Shown: positions 15,545-24,347, counted from the first letter of the stretch. The stretch: DNA of 64,000 bases from an uncultured Bacteroidia bacterium (GCA_902798975.1 CADBYT010000010.1:1-64000); one strand, 5' to 3'. Numbers and translations are program-made. Notes: generated from the sequence alone by a model not told the origin.

Positions 15545-16114
15545 ATGCCGGTTTTCCGCATACGGACCGCTTTGCTGGCGTCACTCCTGGTGCTGCTGGC
15601 GGCCTGCTCGCGCGGGCCGTCGCTCCAGCAGCAGGTCATGCAGCGGCTCTCCGTGCTGAGCCGTACTGCGGAGCTGGGGACGGTCGAGTATACCGTCCGC
15701 AAGGCGGTCCGCGCCCGGGACGAGGGCGACTGGTTCAAGATCGGCAACCGCCGCATCCTTTTCTCCTGCACCGCCTACATCAAGGCCGGCATCAATCTGG
15801 AGCGCCTGCCGCTCGACAAGATCGTGGTGGACGAGAGCTCGCGTTCCGTCTCGCTGGTCCTGCCGCACGCGACGGTCCTCTCCATCAACCTTCCGCCGGA
15901 AGAAATACGCCTCGAGTACGAGGACGTGACCGGCTTCCGCCAGAAGTTCAGCGATCAGGAGCGCCAGGCCCTGCTTAAGCAGGGGGAGCGTGACATCGTG
16001 CGGGACATCCCTTCGCTGGGGATCCTCGCCGAGGCGGAGCAGAATGCGCTTGAGTTTTTCCGCCCGATGCTGGAGCAGATGGGTTTCGAGAACGTCCAGA
16101 TCAGTTTCGAATGA
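15545..16114 (+). CDS. DUF4230 family lipoprotein
   Basis: The protein is ~189 aa from ATG 15545 (the TTG at 15533 is less likely). It starts with a lipoprotein signal, L-L-A-S-L-L-V-L-L-A-A-C. The body has the DUF4230 pattern: a short alpha-helical lead, then strands around L-G-T-V-E-Y-T-V-R-K, R-R-I-L-F-S-C-T-A-Y-I-K-A-G-I-N-L and V-V-D-E-S-S-R-S-V-S-L-V-L-P. Function of the family is not known. A second DUF4230 protein overlaps it by four bases, so the two were probably made by tandem duplication and may act together at the envelope. Confidence 0.75.
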   Translation: MPVFRIRTALLASLLVLLAACSRGPSLQQQVMQRLSVLSRTAELGTVEYTVRKAVRARDEGDWFKIGNRRILFSCTAYIKAGINLERLPLDKIVVDESSRSVSLVLPHATVLSINLPPEEIRLEYEDVTGFRQKFSDQERQALLKQGERDIVRDIPSLGILAEAEQNALEFFRPMLEQMGFENVQISFE

Positions 16115-16752
16115 GCAAGGGCATCCGCATACCGCTTCGCTACCTGCTGCCGCTTGCGCTGCTGCTGGCCATCATCCTGGTGCTGCTGCTTGCGCCCCGG
16201 CGGAGGCAGCGCGAGCGTGAACTGGAGATCGAGCGCACGGCCGCCGTCGTGGAGCAGGTGCGCAGCATCGGCGAATTGTCCACCGCCGGCTTCTACGAGG
16301 AGCTGGTGCTGACCGACCGGGACGAGTCTTACCTCGGCGAGCTGAAGCGTGCCAGCGGCCTGAGCCGCCTGACCGGCAGCGGGGATTTCGTCATCATCTG
16401 CAAGGGGCGCGTGCGCGCCGGTTTCGACCTGACCCGGATCCAGGGGAGCGACTTCTCCATCTCCGGCGACACCCTGCGCCTGATCCTCCCGCCCGTAGAG
16501 ATCCTGGACGTCGTGCTCAACCCGGCCGACTACGAGCTGTTCTCCGGCCACCGGACGCACGAGGAGACGACGGGCATCCTGCTCCAGGCCAAGCAGCGCC
16601 TGCAGGCCGACGCCATCCGCGAGGGCATCCTGGACCAGGCGGAGCTCTCCGCCGAAGCCCAGCTCCGGCGCCTGCTGTCCGCCATGGGCTACCGGGAGGT
16701 CCTCATCACCTTCAGCAAAGAATACCCCCTCCGCCCTCAGGGTGGCAATTAA
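16111..16752 (+). CDS. DUF4230 family membrane-anchored protein
   Basis: This 213-aa protein has one N-terminal transmembrane helix (residues ~9-28, L-L-P-L-A-L-L-L-A-I-I-L-V-L-L-L) and no lipobox Cys, then a DUF4230-like domain. It shares with its upstream neighbour the order T-x-G-F-Y-E-E-L-V-L / G-D-F-V-I-I-C-K-G-R-V-R-A-G-F-D-L / L-R-L-I-L-P-P-V-E-I-L-D-V. It is paired with the lipoprotein version through an ATGA overlap. Function unknown. Confidence 0.75.
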   Translation: MSKGIRIPLRYLLPLALLLAIILVLLLAPRRRQRERELEIERTAAVVEQVRSIGELSTAGFYEELVLTDRDESYLGELKRASGLSRLTGSGDFVIICKGRVRAGFDLTRIQGSDFSISGDTLRLILPPVEILDVVLNPADYELFSGHRTHEETTGILLQAKQRLQADAIREGILDQAELSAEAQLRRLLSAMGYREVLITFSKEYPLRPQGGN

Positions 16753-16763
16753 CCATCGCACTA

Positions 16764-16844
16764 GTCATCCCCGACCTGATCGGGGATCTCCCCCGTCATT
16801 CGCCGACTTGCGGTTCCGTCATTCGCCGACCTGATCGGCGAATC
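16764..16844. repeat. Cluster of three REP-like palindromic units
   Basis: Units of the form GTCAT-(CCCCGA/TCGCCGA)-CCTGA-(TCGGGG/TCGGCG)-A-TC occur in tandem: 16764-16790, a half unit at about 16796-16815, and 16818-16844. Stem sequences differ but keep pairing. The unit also occurs inside dapF at 13549-13580. The cluster lies between the DUF4230 gene and the tRNA promoter and may help end the long upstream transcript. Confidence 0.8.
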
Positions 16845-16846
16845 TT

Positions 16847-16876
16847 TTTGCATATTCAAAAAAAGTTGTATCTTTG
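16847..16876 (+). promoter_or_regulatory. Promoter of the tRNA-Val gene
   Basis: TTTG at 16847-16850 and TATCTTTG at 16869-16876 are separated by 18 bases, close to the Bacteroidota sigma consensus TTTG-N19-TAnnTTTG. The tRNA begins 12 bases after the -7 box. Confidence 0.8.
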
Positions 16877-16887
16877 CAATCCCAAAC

Positions 16888-16965
16888 GAGGCTTTAGCTC
16901 AGTTGGTTCAGAGCGCTTGCTTGACAGGCAAGAGGTCAGCAGTTCAAATCTGCTAAGCCTCACCA
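16888..16965 (+). tRNA. tRNA-Val, anticodon GAC
   Basis: The 78 bases fold as a complete cloverleaf: acceptor GAGGCTT/AAGCCTC, D-arm with AGCTCAGTTGGTTCAGAGC, anticodon stem CTTGC/GCAAG with loop TTGACAG (anticodon GAC, read with U33), and T-arm with GTTCAAATC. The 3' CCA is encoded. It stands alone. It marks the change from GC-rich core genes on its left to a lower-GC accessory region on its right. Confidence 0.96.
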
Positions 16966-17542
16966 AATGAAAATCAGAGACTTACAGCGGTCTCTGATTA
17001 TTGTTTTTATGACAAGGGACGTGAAAAAGGTGTGATTCCTTCTTCATAAGGCACTTTGTTAAATGATTCCATCGGCATTAGTGTCCAATAGCCCTAGTTT
17101 TCAGGCTTACTCCAGAGCCTATGTATAAAAAGAAAGTGTGGAGCATTATTCGTTTATCTGATTCGAGGCTCTGGCAAGCCCTAGTACAAATAAACAATAC
17201 CCCACACCCGTATGGAGACTGTGCTGAACGCACGGTACACCAAACAAGGTGATGAATGCATTGCTCTATCCCTGAACACTTGAAATTTACCAGATTTCCA
17301 GCAAGGATAAAAGCGAAAACACTTTCATCAATATGTCTTTGTCCCGAAGGACAATGACAAATATAGAAAATGTTTTTCATTCATTGATGGGGTGTTGCGA
17401 AGAAAGACGATGAAGGGTGAAGATGTGAATCAATTCGTTTCAGCAGATTTGCAATGATATCGATCTGATTCTTCTCGCGTCAGGCAGGATTCCCGCCCTC
17501 CCCGAAAATGTCATCTAATTTCGTCCCTAAAATGGCGTTAAT
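16966..17542. other. Gene-poor stretch downstream of tRNA-Val with one long inverted repeat
   Basis: I see no convincing gene. The 100-codon minus-strand frame at 17078-17380 has no recognisable motif. The region contains an imperfect inverted repeat, 17104-17120 (GGCTTACTCCAGAGCCT) against 17166-17180 (AGGCTCTGGCAAGCC). Outside it is a weaker pairing between GTGTGG...TTTAT (17137-17157) and the sequence around 17189-17208. It could be a decayed insertion element or a structured RNA; base composition is AT-richer than the operon before it. Confidence 0.4.
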
Positions 17543-17563
17543 CGTTTACGATAATTGTAAACG
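17543..17563. promoter_or_regulatory. Perfect 7-bp palindrome upstream of the Rpn-type gene
   Basis: CGTTTAC-GATAATT-GTAAACG is an operator-like dyad 115 bases before the ATG at 17678. No regulator gene is adjacent, so its partner is unknown. Confidence 0.35.
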
Positions 17564-17677
17564 AGTAATATTTCACAATTTTTCGCGTGCGTTTTTTTCA
17601 GGTTCTTGGACGTTCGGAAGGCCTTTCGCATCTTCGCCGTCGTGACCGGTGTCAACATTTCCGGTCCGAGAAAGATT

Positions 17678-18550
17678 ATGGATAAGAAAAAAGAGAGCAT
17701 TCTTTACATCGACCCGATGGTTGACTACGGGTTCAAGAAGATTTTCAAAGAATCTGGCAACAAGGAACTGTTAATGCGTCCACTGAACGTTATCTTTGAC
17801 CTGAATATCATCGACATTGATATTCAGGAGAGTGAGCATTCGGGTGAAACAGAGGAGGATCGTCGTGCTTGCTTTGACCTCTATTGCATGACGGCTGACA
17901 AACGGAAGTTCATCATAGAGGTGCAGCTAGCGTCGCAACCGTATTTCCCGGAGCGGTCTCTCTACTATATGACGTTTCCTATTTCGGAATCTGCTCCCAA
18001 GGATAATGGTGTTTTGAAAAAGTGGAACTATAATTATCCCCCGGTATTCTTCATGGGCTTGCTGAATTTCAACATGCGTCATTTGGTCCCGGAGTTGGCC
18101 GATTCGGAACAGTATATTCATTTGTTCTCGCTACGTGACGAGCATACCGGAGAATTACTGACGGATCGTTTGCGCTTCGCGTTCCTGGAGGTGGCGCGCT
18201 TTGAAAAGCGTAAGGAAGACTGTGTATCCTTTGAAGATCGTTTCTTGTTTATGATGAAGAATTTACCTACCTTCGCGAAGAAACCTGCCCTATGGGATGA
18301 TCCATATTTCGAGATGTTGCTTTGTGAAGCTGAGTATGCCCGGATGGACAGGACGCAACGACGGAAATATAGAAATTCGCTGAAGATGAAATACGACTAC
18401 GTGAATACCGTGGAGTATGCCGAGCAGCGGGGCCGGGAACAACAGGCTCTTGAGACGGCCCGGCGGATGCTGGCGAAAAATAGAGAAATCGGTGAGATCA
18501 TCGAATTCACAGGTCTCACGGAAAAACAAATCAAGGCTCTTGCCGCATAG
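17678..18550 (+). CDS. Rpn family PD-(D/E)XK nuclease (recombination-promoting nuclease/putative transposase)
   Basis: The protein is 290 aa from ATG 17678. The start I-D-P-M-V-D-Y-G-F-K-K-I-F and the core F-D-L-Y-C-M-T...K-F-I-I-E-V-Q-L are typical of the PDDEXK_2/Rpn family, with D67 and E81-x-Q83 as the active-site set. The C-terminus has the usual helical tail, ending in a predicted two-helix segment (G-R-E-Q-Q-A-L-E-T-A-R-R-M-L) and a short T-G-L-T-E-K-Q-I-K-A-L motif. In E. coli such proteins nick DNA and promote recA-independent recombination; some act in phage defence. It stands alone on an AT-rich stretch, consistent with mobility. Confidence 0.85.
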   Translation: MDKKKESILYIDPMVDYGFKKIFKESGNKELLMRPLNVIFDLNIIDIDIQESEHSGETEEDRRACFDLYCMTADKRKFIIEVQLASQPYFPERSLYYMTFPISESAPKDNGVLKKWNYNYPPVFFMGLLNFNMRHLVPELADSEQYIHLFSLRDEHTGELLTDRLRFAFLEVARFEKRKEDCVSFEDRFLFMMKNLPTFAKKPALWDDPYFEMLLCEAEYARMDRTQRRKYRNSLKMKYDYVNTVEYAEQRGREQQALETARRMLAKNREIGEIIEFTGLTEKQIKALAA

Positions 18551-19013
18551 CAGGAGCCGCACCCGCTTTCAAAACAACTTTCGCTTCCTTCTTCTCCCTT
18601 CTCCACGTGCTCGTTGCAGTTTACGGCATTGAGCACCGAGAAAACAGAGTTCTCTTGCATAGATGATTTGATTAAAGGGTTATACAAAACGAGCCGCCCT
18701 CGATGATGAGAACGGCTCTTCAAGAATCCCGTAATTAAGAAAACATTCTTTTCCAAATCTGCTGGAGAAAAGTGCTCAGGGAAATGATTACCCATAGCCC
18801 TATAGGGAGGGGGGCTTAATACAGTGTGATTGTACGCGAGGTAAGCATCCGACCAAATGCATATTGTAGCGTGGAGAGATCCGCGCTACATTTGCATAAA
18901 AAGGAGAGGACGGAAATGGCCGCAGCGGGGTCCAGACATCCTCGGTGCTCACGCCGCCGGGATAGCGGCGGGACACCTGCACTCCGGTGTGAGATACTGG
19001 TCCTTTTTGCTTT
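18551..19013. other. Intergenic stretch with a GC-rich hairpin and possible transposase stub
   Basis: No complete gene is seen. A minus-strand frame around 18640-18795 contains M-Q-E-N-S-V-F-S-V-L-N-A-V-N, which faintly resembles the start of IS4-type transposases, but it breaks down at once. CCGCCG-GGATAG-CGGCGG at 18954-18971, with neighbouring CACACCGGAGTG-type pairing, forms a stem downstream of the fimbrillin-like gene that ends at 19014 and may terminate it. Confidence 0.35.
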
Positions 19014-20744
19014 TTACGGCTGATAGGTGTACGGGCTATCGCTGATTTCGCCGGTCTCTGTGCCGCCGATGGTGATGGTGCCGCAAAATTGATTGCCACC
19101 ATTTGTCGCCCCCTCGCCGATGCTGTAGGGGGAGTCCGAGCCCTTCGTGGCGGTTACACTGGTGACGCCGGAGGTGATGGTGATGTTGCCGCAACCGGCG
19201 CGGAAATAATCATTATATCTACCAGAGTTATAACCGCATCCGATGCCGGCAGCTTTTGTGCCGCCTTTGGCAGTCACCGTGCCGCCCGTGATAGTGATGT
19301 CGCCGCAATCATTAGAAGCACTGGTACTATCAGACATCTTAAAGAAAACATAAGCACTGCCGATACCTGCGCCAAATTGGCCGCCCGTGGCTGTGACGTT
19401 GCCGCCTGTGATGGTGATGGCGCCGCATTTGCTAGAACCTTTAGAAATTCTGTCGTAGGCACCGCTGCCGATGCCAGCGGAGCCTTTGCCGCCCCGGGCC
19501 GTGATGGTGCCGCCGGTAATCACGATATTGCCGCAAGTGTCATGAGTATTACCGCCGATGCCCGCGCCGCCGTATTCGCCGTTGCCGCAGCCAGTGGCGG
19601 TAAGCGTGCCGGCGCCGCTGATGGTAAGCGTCCTGTCTTGATCGATGAAGATGCCGGCATTCCCTCTATAGTTTGCCGTCACATAGTTTACGGATCCATC
19701 GACCAGCACGAGGTCTGTGTTTCCCTGACAATAGATTCCGGGAGCATTGATGGAACTACTGACGTTGATGTCCACGCCATCGAGCGTCACCGTTATGGGT
19801 TCACCGTTTTTCTTAGTTTCGGCGGTTGCGATTTTGGTCGTCCCTAGCAGCGTGCCCGAGAGCGTCTCGCCGTTCTGCACAGTATAGGTTTTTCCGGTCA
19901 CTAACTCCAGTGCCGTGCCGGTGCTCTCGGCTGTCGTGAGGCGAACGGGGTAGATGTTGTTCCTGTCGAGGGTCTTGCCCGTAACCGACTTTCGGTAGTT
20001 TTTCGTGCCGTCGGTGGCGCAGAAGGCAATGGTCTGCTCACTGCTCACAGGCCACAGGGCCACGTAGATAGATTCGTCGGCCGGTGTGCGGCTGATAAGA
20101 TAGTAGTTCGTGCCATCATATACACTCAGCTTCGTCACGTCGCCGTTCACGCTGGTGCCCGATGCGTTTTTCACCGTCAGCTCGAGGATGGCCAAGCGGT
20201 TCTGGAGCGTCACGCTGGCGGGCAGTGTCGCGCCATCAGTCAGCGTGCCGTCATAGACCGCGAGGTCGAAGTTGGCGGCAAGGGTGGCAAGTGTGCCGTC
20301 CTGCGAGTTAGTAAGGTTGCTCGTGGCGATGGTATAATTATCGTTGGCGGGGTCGGCGCTCGTGGGGTCAAGGGCCATCGCGGCGGGATAGACGTATCGC
20401 ACGGCTCCACCGGCTGAAGGATTGATCAGCGTCACGGTGAAGTCGGCTTTCTTGCCACTCTCGCGGATGTCTGCGTCGGTCAGGGCCACGCTCACGGCTT
20501 TAGCCGTCGTGCCGCCTTCCTGCTTGTAGAAGACGGCTATCTGCTCGCCCACGGCGAAGGTCTTCACGCCGGCCGCTGTCAGCGCCTTCGTGGAGGCATC
20601 CAGTCCAATGGTAGTGGTAAGGGTGACGGTCTTGTCACCATCCTGCGACTGTTTCGGATCGTTGAGCTGATCGACGCAGCCGGTGGCCAATGTGCCCGCG
20701 AGAACGAGGGCGGCAATGTTCAGAATCTTGCTAATCTGTTTCAT
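19014..20744 (-). CDS. Fimbrillin-like surface lipoprotein with Cys-laddered beta-helix C-terminus
   Basis: This 576-aa protein has lipoprotein signal ...L-V-L-A-G-T-L-A-T-G-C (Cys at 23). Residues ~35-300 are fimbrillin/Mfa-like: T-K-A-L near the start, Y-V-Y-P-A-A, an L-Q-N-R-L-A-I-L-E-L strand and N-I-Y-P-V. From ~330 on the protein changes to repeats of about 35-40 residues, G-x-A-G-I-G-x-G...C-G-x-I-x-I-T-G-G-x-V-T-A-x-G-G, five of them with Cys at the same place; this suggests a right-handed beta-helix. It is a close paralogue of the gene at 39458-41488. Directly upstream (23-base gap) is a 43-aa peptide gene. Predicted location is the outer surface, in adhesion or sugar binding. Confidence 0.8.
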   Translation of the reverse strand: MKQISKILNIAALVLAGTLATGCVDQLNDPKQSQDGDKTVTLTTTIGLDASTKALTAAGVKTFAVGEQIAVFYKQEGGTTAKAVSVALTDADIRESGKKADFTVTLINPSAGGAVRYVYPAAMALDPTSADPANDNYTIATSNLTNSQDGTLATLAANFDLAVYDGTLTDGATLPASVTLQNRLAILELTVKNASGTSVNGDVTKLSVYDGTNYYLISRTPADESIYVALWPVSSEQTIAFCATDGTKNYRKSVTGKTLDRNNIYPVRLTTAESTGTALELVTGKTYTVQNGETLSGTLLGTTKIATAETKKNGEPITVTLDGVDINVSSSINAPGIYCQGNTDLVLVDGSVNYVTANYRGNAGIFIDQDRTLTISGAGTLTATGCGNGEYGGAGIGGNTHDTCGNIVITGGTITARGGKGSAGIGSGAYDRISKGSSKCGAITITGGNVTATGGQFGAGIGSAYVFFKMSDSTSASNDCGDITITGGTVTAKGGTKAAGIGCGYNSGRYNDYFRAGCGNITITSGVTSVTATKGSDSPYSIGEGATNGGNQFCGTITIGGTETGEISDSPYTYQP

Positions 20745-20766
20745 GCTTTCTTCGTTTTACGGGTTA

Positions 20767-20898
20767 CTACCAGTTGAGTGGGGAATTCTTGTTGTAGTCT
20801 TCCGTCCCTCCGGAGCCGCAGATGATGCCCTCGGAGCGCACCGGCACGATCTCGACGGCCGGGGCCTCGTAGGGTTGCCTGGTGGATTGGATTTCCAT
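20767..20898 (-). CDS. 43-aa peptide of the Y-x-x-P...EGIIC(G/A)SG family
   Basis: The sequence begins M-E-I-Q-S-T-R-Q-P-Y-E-A-P-A-V-E and continues R-S-E-G-I-I-C-G-S-G-G-T, ending P-L-N-W. It has no signal peptide. It is one of five such peptides in the window, each first gene of a pair with a fimbrillin-like lipoprotein. A TATATTTG box lies 33 bases upstream on the same strand. The conservation across loci that have otherwise diverged suggests it is translated and selected. Function unknown. Confidence 0.7.
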   Translation of the reverse strand: MEIQSTRQPYEAPAVEIVPVRSEGIICGSGGTEDYNKNSPLNW

Positions 20899-20930
20899 AA
20901 GACTACACATGCTGTTTCAATCGATCACGT

Positions 20931-20938
20931 CAAATATA
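20931..20938 (-). promoter_or_regulatory. -7 box TATATTTG of the 20.9-19.0 kb peptide/fimbrillin pair
   Basis: On the minus strand TATATTTG matches TAnnTTTG and lies 32 bases before the peptide start. The same box and surroundings (TATATTTGA) precede the paralogous pair at 41668-41675. Confidence 0.6.
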
Positions 20939-21030
20939 AGCAGAATTCTCCAAACATTTGTCCTGTAGAGTCTTCGCATCACAGTTTTTGTGTCTGGGTG
21001 ACTCCGCTCCGCTTCATGTTTCAATTCGTT

Positions 21031-21060
21031 TTGTGTTATTACGGGTAATGTGTACCTTTA
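21031..21060 (+). promoter_or_regulatory. Promoter of the GH2 gene
   Basis: TTG (within TTTTG) at 21031-21033 and TACCTTTA at 21053-21060 are spaced by exactly 19 bases, fitting the Bacteroidota consensus. The gene starts at 21083. Confidence 0.7.
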
Positions 21061-21082
21061 GACCGATAAACCAAAATTTGTG

Positions 21083-23428
21083 ATGAAAATAATGGCGTGT
21101 ATTCTTGCTCTGGCCGGGATGGCGGTTTGCTATACGGCCAAGGCGACTCCTCAGGGGGAGTTGTTTGACAGCGGTTGGAAGTTTCAACTTGACGCCCCGC
21201 AGGAGGCGTCCGAGCTTGGCTATGATGATTCAGGATGGCGCGATGTGGACCTCCCTCATGATTGGAGCATAGAGGCCGTCCCGGACAAGGATGCACCCGC
21301 CGGGAATGCCGGCGGATACTACCCCACCGGCTTGGGATGGTACAGGAAAACCTTCACGTATCCGCTTTCCCCAAATAAAAAGTTCCTGTACTTTGAGGGA
21401 GTATATATGAATTCCGAGGTTTATGTCAACGGCCAACTCGCTGGTGGACACCCTTACGGATTCACCTCATTCCGCGTCGACATCACTCCGTACCTGAAAG
21501 AAGGCGCGAACACCATAGCCGTCAAGGTGGACAATTCCGCCCAGCCTAATTGCCGCTGGTACTCCGGTTCAGGAATCTATCGTCACGTATGGCTGATGGA
21601 AGAACCTCTGATCCATTTTGAGCATCAAGGGACCTTTGTTTCAACGATTGAAGCCTCTCCGGACCGCGCCGTGGTGCGTGTCCAGTCGAAACTGATAAAC
21701 GAAGGCATTGCCACCTATACCGGTAATGTCGCCATTGTACTGCGTCTTGAAGGAGAAACAGTAGCCCGGATCCAGGTACCGGTTACTTCCCGCCCGGAAC
21801 AAACCATAGACATCTGCGAAGACATAACCATAGACGCTCCACGCCTGTGGAGTCCTGAATCCCCCGCACTTTACGAGGCCTCGCTCGAAGGAGGCATAGC
21901 CACCGCTGAAACACACTTCGGCATACGCACCATTCGTTGGAATTCGTCCGAAGGCTTCATCCTAAATGGGAAGAGCATCCTGCTTAACGGGAGTTGTATC
22001 CACTCTGACAACGGCATCCTTGGCGCAGCCGCGTTCGATGCCGCAGAGTATCGCAAGGCTCGGCTGCTCAAGGACGCCGGATTCAATGCCGTTCGCACAA
22101 GCCACAATCCTCCTGCTCCGGCATTCCTTGATGCCTGTGACGAACTCGGGCTCCTTGTCATCGATGAGAGTTTCGACGGCTGGCGAGAGCAGAAGAATCC
22201 CAACGACTATAGCATTTTCTTTGATGAATGGTATAAAGAAGACGTTCAGAGCATGGTCCGACGCGACAGGAACCACCCTTCCGTCATTATGTGGAGCACT
22301 GGCAATGAAGTGATCGAACGCAAGTCCATCGGTGTGATCACAACGGCCAGAAGGCTGTCTGACGCAATCCGCGAAGAAGACACAACGCGCCCCATCACGT
22401 CAGCCCTGGCATCTTGGGATCGTGATTGGGAAATCTACGACCCGCTTGTGGATGTGTTTGAGATAGCAGGTTACAACTACCTCATCCAACACGCAGGGCG
22501 AGACCATCTGCGCGACCCCCGAAGGGTGATAGCGCAAACGGAGAGCTATCCAAACGATGCTTTCCGGAATTGGGCTTACTGCCAGGACAATGACTATATT
22601 ATCGGGGACTTTGTCTGGACCGGGTTGGATTATTTAGGCGAGAGCGGCATAGGCAAATACTATTATGTGGGCGATCCCCGAAACTCCTTCCATCTTGCGG
22701 ACCAGTATCCCTATCACGGCGCTTATTGCGGAGACATAGACCTCACGGGATGGCGTAAACCTATAAGCCACTATAGGGAAATGCTTTGGAACGGGAAGGA
22801 AGATTATCTGTACCTGTGTGTCAGGGAGCCTGACGGCTATCACGGCCAGATAAAGACCACGGGTTGGGCTGTTTATCCTGCATGGGAGAGCTGGGACTGG
22901 CCCGGATGGGAGGGAAAGCCCGCATTTGTAGAGGTATATACCAAGGCTCCGGAAGTTAAGCTTTACTTGAATGACCGCCTTGTAGGAACCAAGCAGGTTG
23001 ACCGGTCGACGCAATACAAGGCCGTTTTCGAAGTCCCTTACGAGCCAGGTACTTTACGGGCCGAGGCTTCCGGTCAGACACGCATACTGTCCACGTCTGG
23101 CAAGCCCTATGCCATCCGGCTTTCTCAGGAGCCGGGATCGGCGAAAGCGAAAGATGTCACTTTTATCGTCATTGAGGTGATTGACAAGGATGGGCGCCTC
23201 TGCCCTGACGCCCAGGTGGAGGTACGCGTGTCCGCAAGCGCAGGATCCGTCAAGGCGGTTGGCAACGCCAACCTGGAGGATACGGGATCCTACTCCGATG
23301 CGCTTCATACAACTTGGAAGGGCAGAGCTCTTGCGGTGGTGCGCAACTCCGGCAAGGTTGGCAAATGCCGGCTTACCGTCTCATCTCCGGGTCTCCGGAC
23401 GGCCAGCATCCCCATCGCAAACAGATGA
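21083..23428 (+). CDS. Glycoside hydrolase family 2 (beta-galactosidase-type)
   Basis: The protein is ~781 aa with signal peptide (M-K-I-M-A-C-I-L-A-L-A-G-M-A) and probably periplasmic. Order: sugar-binding jelly roll (W-x-D-V-D-L-P-H-D-W-S, ~50-180), immunoglobulin-like domain, TIM barrel from ~290, then Ig-like C-terminal domains. The barrel shows G-x-x-x-H (S-C-I-H-S-D-N-G), R-T-S-H-N-P-P, the acid/base Glu in S-T-G-N-E-V and a candidate nucleophile Glu in A-Q-T-E-S-Y. The C-terminal region with Y-V-Y-T-x-A-x-x-V-x-L-Y-L-N-x-x-like sequence is the usual DUF4982 type. It removes beta-linked sugars from plant or host glycans; the exact linkage cannot be read. Confidence 0.9.
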   Translation: MKIMACILALAGMAVCYTAKATPQGELFDSGWKFQLDAPQEASELGYDDSGWRDVDLPHDWSIEAVPDKDAPAGNAGGYYPTGLGWYRKTFTYPLSPNKKFLYFEGVYMNSEVYVNGQLAGGHPYGFTSFRVDITPYLKEGANTIAVKVDNSAQPNCRWYSGSGIYRHVWLMEEPLIHFEHQGTFVSTIEASPDRAVVRVQSKLINEGIATYTGNVAIVLRLEGETVARIQVPVTSRPEQTIDICEDITIDAPRLWSPESPALYEASLEGGIATAETHFGIRTIRWNSSEGFILNGKSILLNGSCIHSDNGILGAAAFDAAEYRKARLLKDAGFNAVRTSHNPPAPAFLDACDELGLLVIDESFDGWREQKNPNDYSIFFDEWYKEDVQSMVRRDRNHPSVIMWSTGNEVIERKSIGVITTARRLSDAIREEDTTRPITSALASWDRDWEIYDPLVDVFEIAGYNYLIQHAGRDHLRDPRRVIAQTESYPNDAFRNWAYCQDNDYIIGDFVWTGLDYLGESGIGKYYYVGDPRNSFHLADQYPYHGAYCGDIDLTGWRKPISHYREMLWNGKEDYLYLCVREPDGYHGQIKTTGWAVYPAWESWDWPGWEGKPAFVEVYTKAPEVKLYLNDRLVGTKQVDRSTQYKAVFEVPYEPGTLRAEASGQTRILSTSGKPYAIRLSQEPGSAKAKDVTFIVIEVIDKDGRLCPDAQVEVRVSASAGSVKAVGNANLEDTGSYSDALHTTWKGRALAVVRNSGKVGKCRLTVSSPGLRTASIPIANR

Positions 23429-23989
23429 TGACCGCTTTCCGTCTGACATGAAAGAGCACATCCACTTGAAGACCTCTTCAACAAATCTAACCTCAATATT
23501 GACAAAGAACTTGACGGGTTCTATGAACCCACGTTGTTTGATTTTTAACTTTTTCGGATAGTCCCTAATTAACCGAAGTCGCGGCACGATAAGATGAAAG
23601 TAACGACAACCTTCAGGTCATCCCCTGTCGGTTGCTGTTCTTTTGGCTAACCGCAAAAAATGGTTGGATTTCTTACTAGACGTAGAAAGAGAAAAAGGTG
23701 TTTGATTGCAATTTGAAGTTGAAATTACGAGGAAATGCCTTGCCCTCATTTCGCAATATGTAGTTGGAATCCCACCCAACAAGGGTAGAGCGCAGAACTT
23801 CCACGACGGATGCCCCATCGACAAGTTCGCAAAGAACGTTCCGAACATTCGTAATCAAAAAAAATATAATGGCAATATTACCATCGCATTCTGCGACTGA
23901 CATCCCACAAAGAAATCTGCACAAAGTCCGTCAGGAAACCCTGGCGGACTTTTCAATATTTCAAAACATTTGCAAAAATGATATATTAT
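23429..23989. other. Long intergenic stretch with IS-end-like sequence and a hairpin
   Basis: No credible gene is seen in about 560 bases. GGGTTC-TAT-GAACCC at 23517-23531 is a perfect 6-bp hairpin after the GH2 gene. TTTTTCGGATAGTCCC at ~23549-23564 resembles the sequence around the transposase stop at 27787 (CTCTTCGGATAGTCTCCC on the minus strand), so it may be the worn end of a related insertion sequence. Frames at 23676-23924 (-) and 23706-23900 (+) have no recognisable motif. Confidence 0.35.
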
Positions 23990-24005
23990 CGCTAATATTG
24001 TAGCG
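23990..24005. promoter_or_regulatory. Candidate HipB operator
   Basis: CGCTA-ATATTG-TAGCG is an inverted repeat just 24 bases before the hipB-like ATG. HipB-type regulators bind short dyads at their own promoter. A TTTG lies at 23970-23973 on the + strand, so the dyad would overlap the promoter. Confidence 0.45.
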
Positions 24006-24029
24006 TAACACATAACGATTGCATATATT

Positions 24030-24347
24030 ATGACCGACCCAACCTGGCTTTCCGACAACCAAATTCTACAAAAGATCGGAGAAAAAATCAAGGAATGGAG
24101 ACTTGAGAACAACCTCTCCCAGGCCGAGGCCGCAAAACAGACCGGCCTTGCCCTGATCACGTATCAAAAGTTCGAGTACGGAAAAGCCGGAAGCCTCAAG
24201 AATTTCCTGCGGATTCTGCGCATCCTCGGCCGGCTCGACCTTATCGCTCCCTTTGTACAGGAACGTGAACTCTCTCCCATCCAGTACCACGAATTCGAGA
24301 AAACCCTGAAGTTCCCTCAAAGGGCATCAAAAAAACACCAGAGATGA
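24030..24347 (+). CDS. hipB: HipB-like HTH antitoxin
   Basis: This 105-aa protein has a Cro/CI-type helix-turn-helix (residues ~14-65: I-G-E-K-I-K-E-W-R-L-E-N-N-L-S-Q-A-E-A-A and L-I-T-Y-Q-K-F-E-Y-G-K). It should repress its own operon and bind the HipA-like kinase encoded directly downstream, whose start it overlaps by four bases. The C-terminal ~25 residues are basic and may contact the kinase. Confidence 0.88.
   Translation: MTDPTWLSDNQILQKIGEKIKEWRLENNLSQAEAAKQTGLALITYQKFEYGKAGSLKNFLRILRILGRLDLIAPFVQERELSPIQYHEFEKTLKFPQRASKKHQR

Noticed and set aside
17078-17380. 100-codon minus-strand gene
   Set aside because: No promoter, no recognisable motif, and a Cys/His/Ile-rich composition unlike the other genes; probably chance.
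23676-23924. Overlapping small frames between GH2 and hipB
   Set aside because: Neither strand gives a recognisable protein or a start with a promoter; the region looks decayed.
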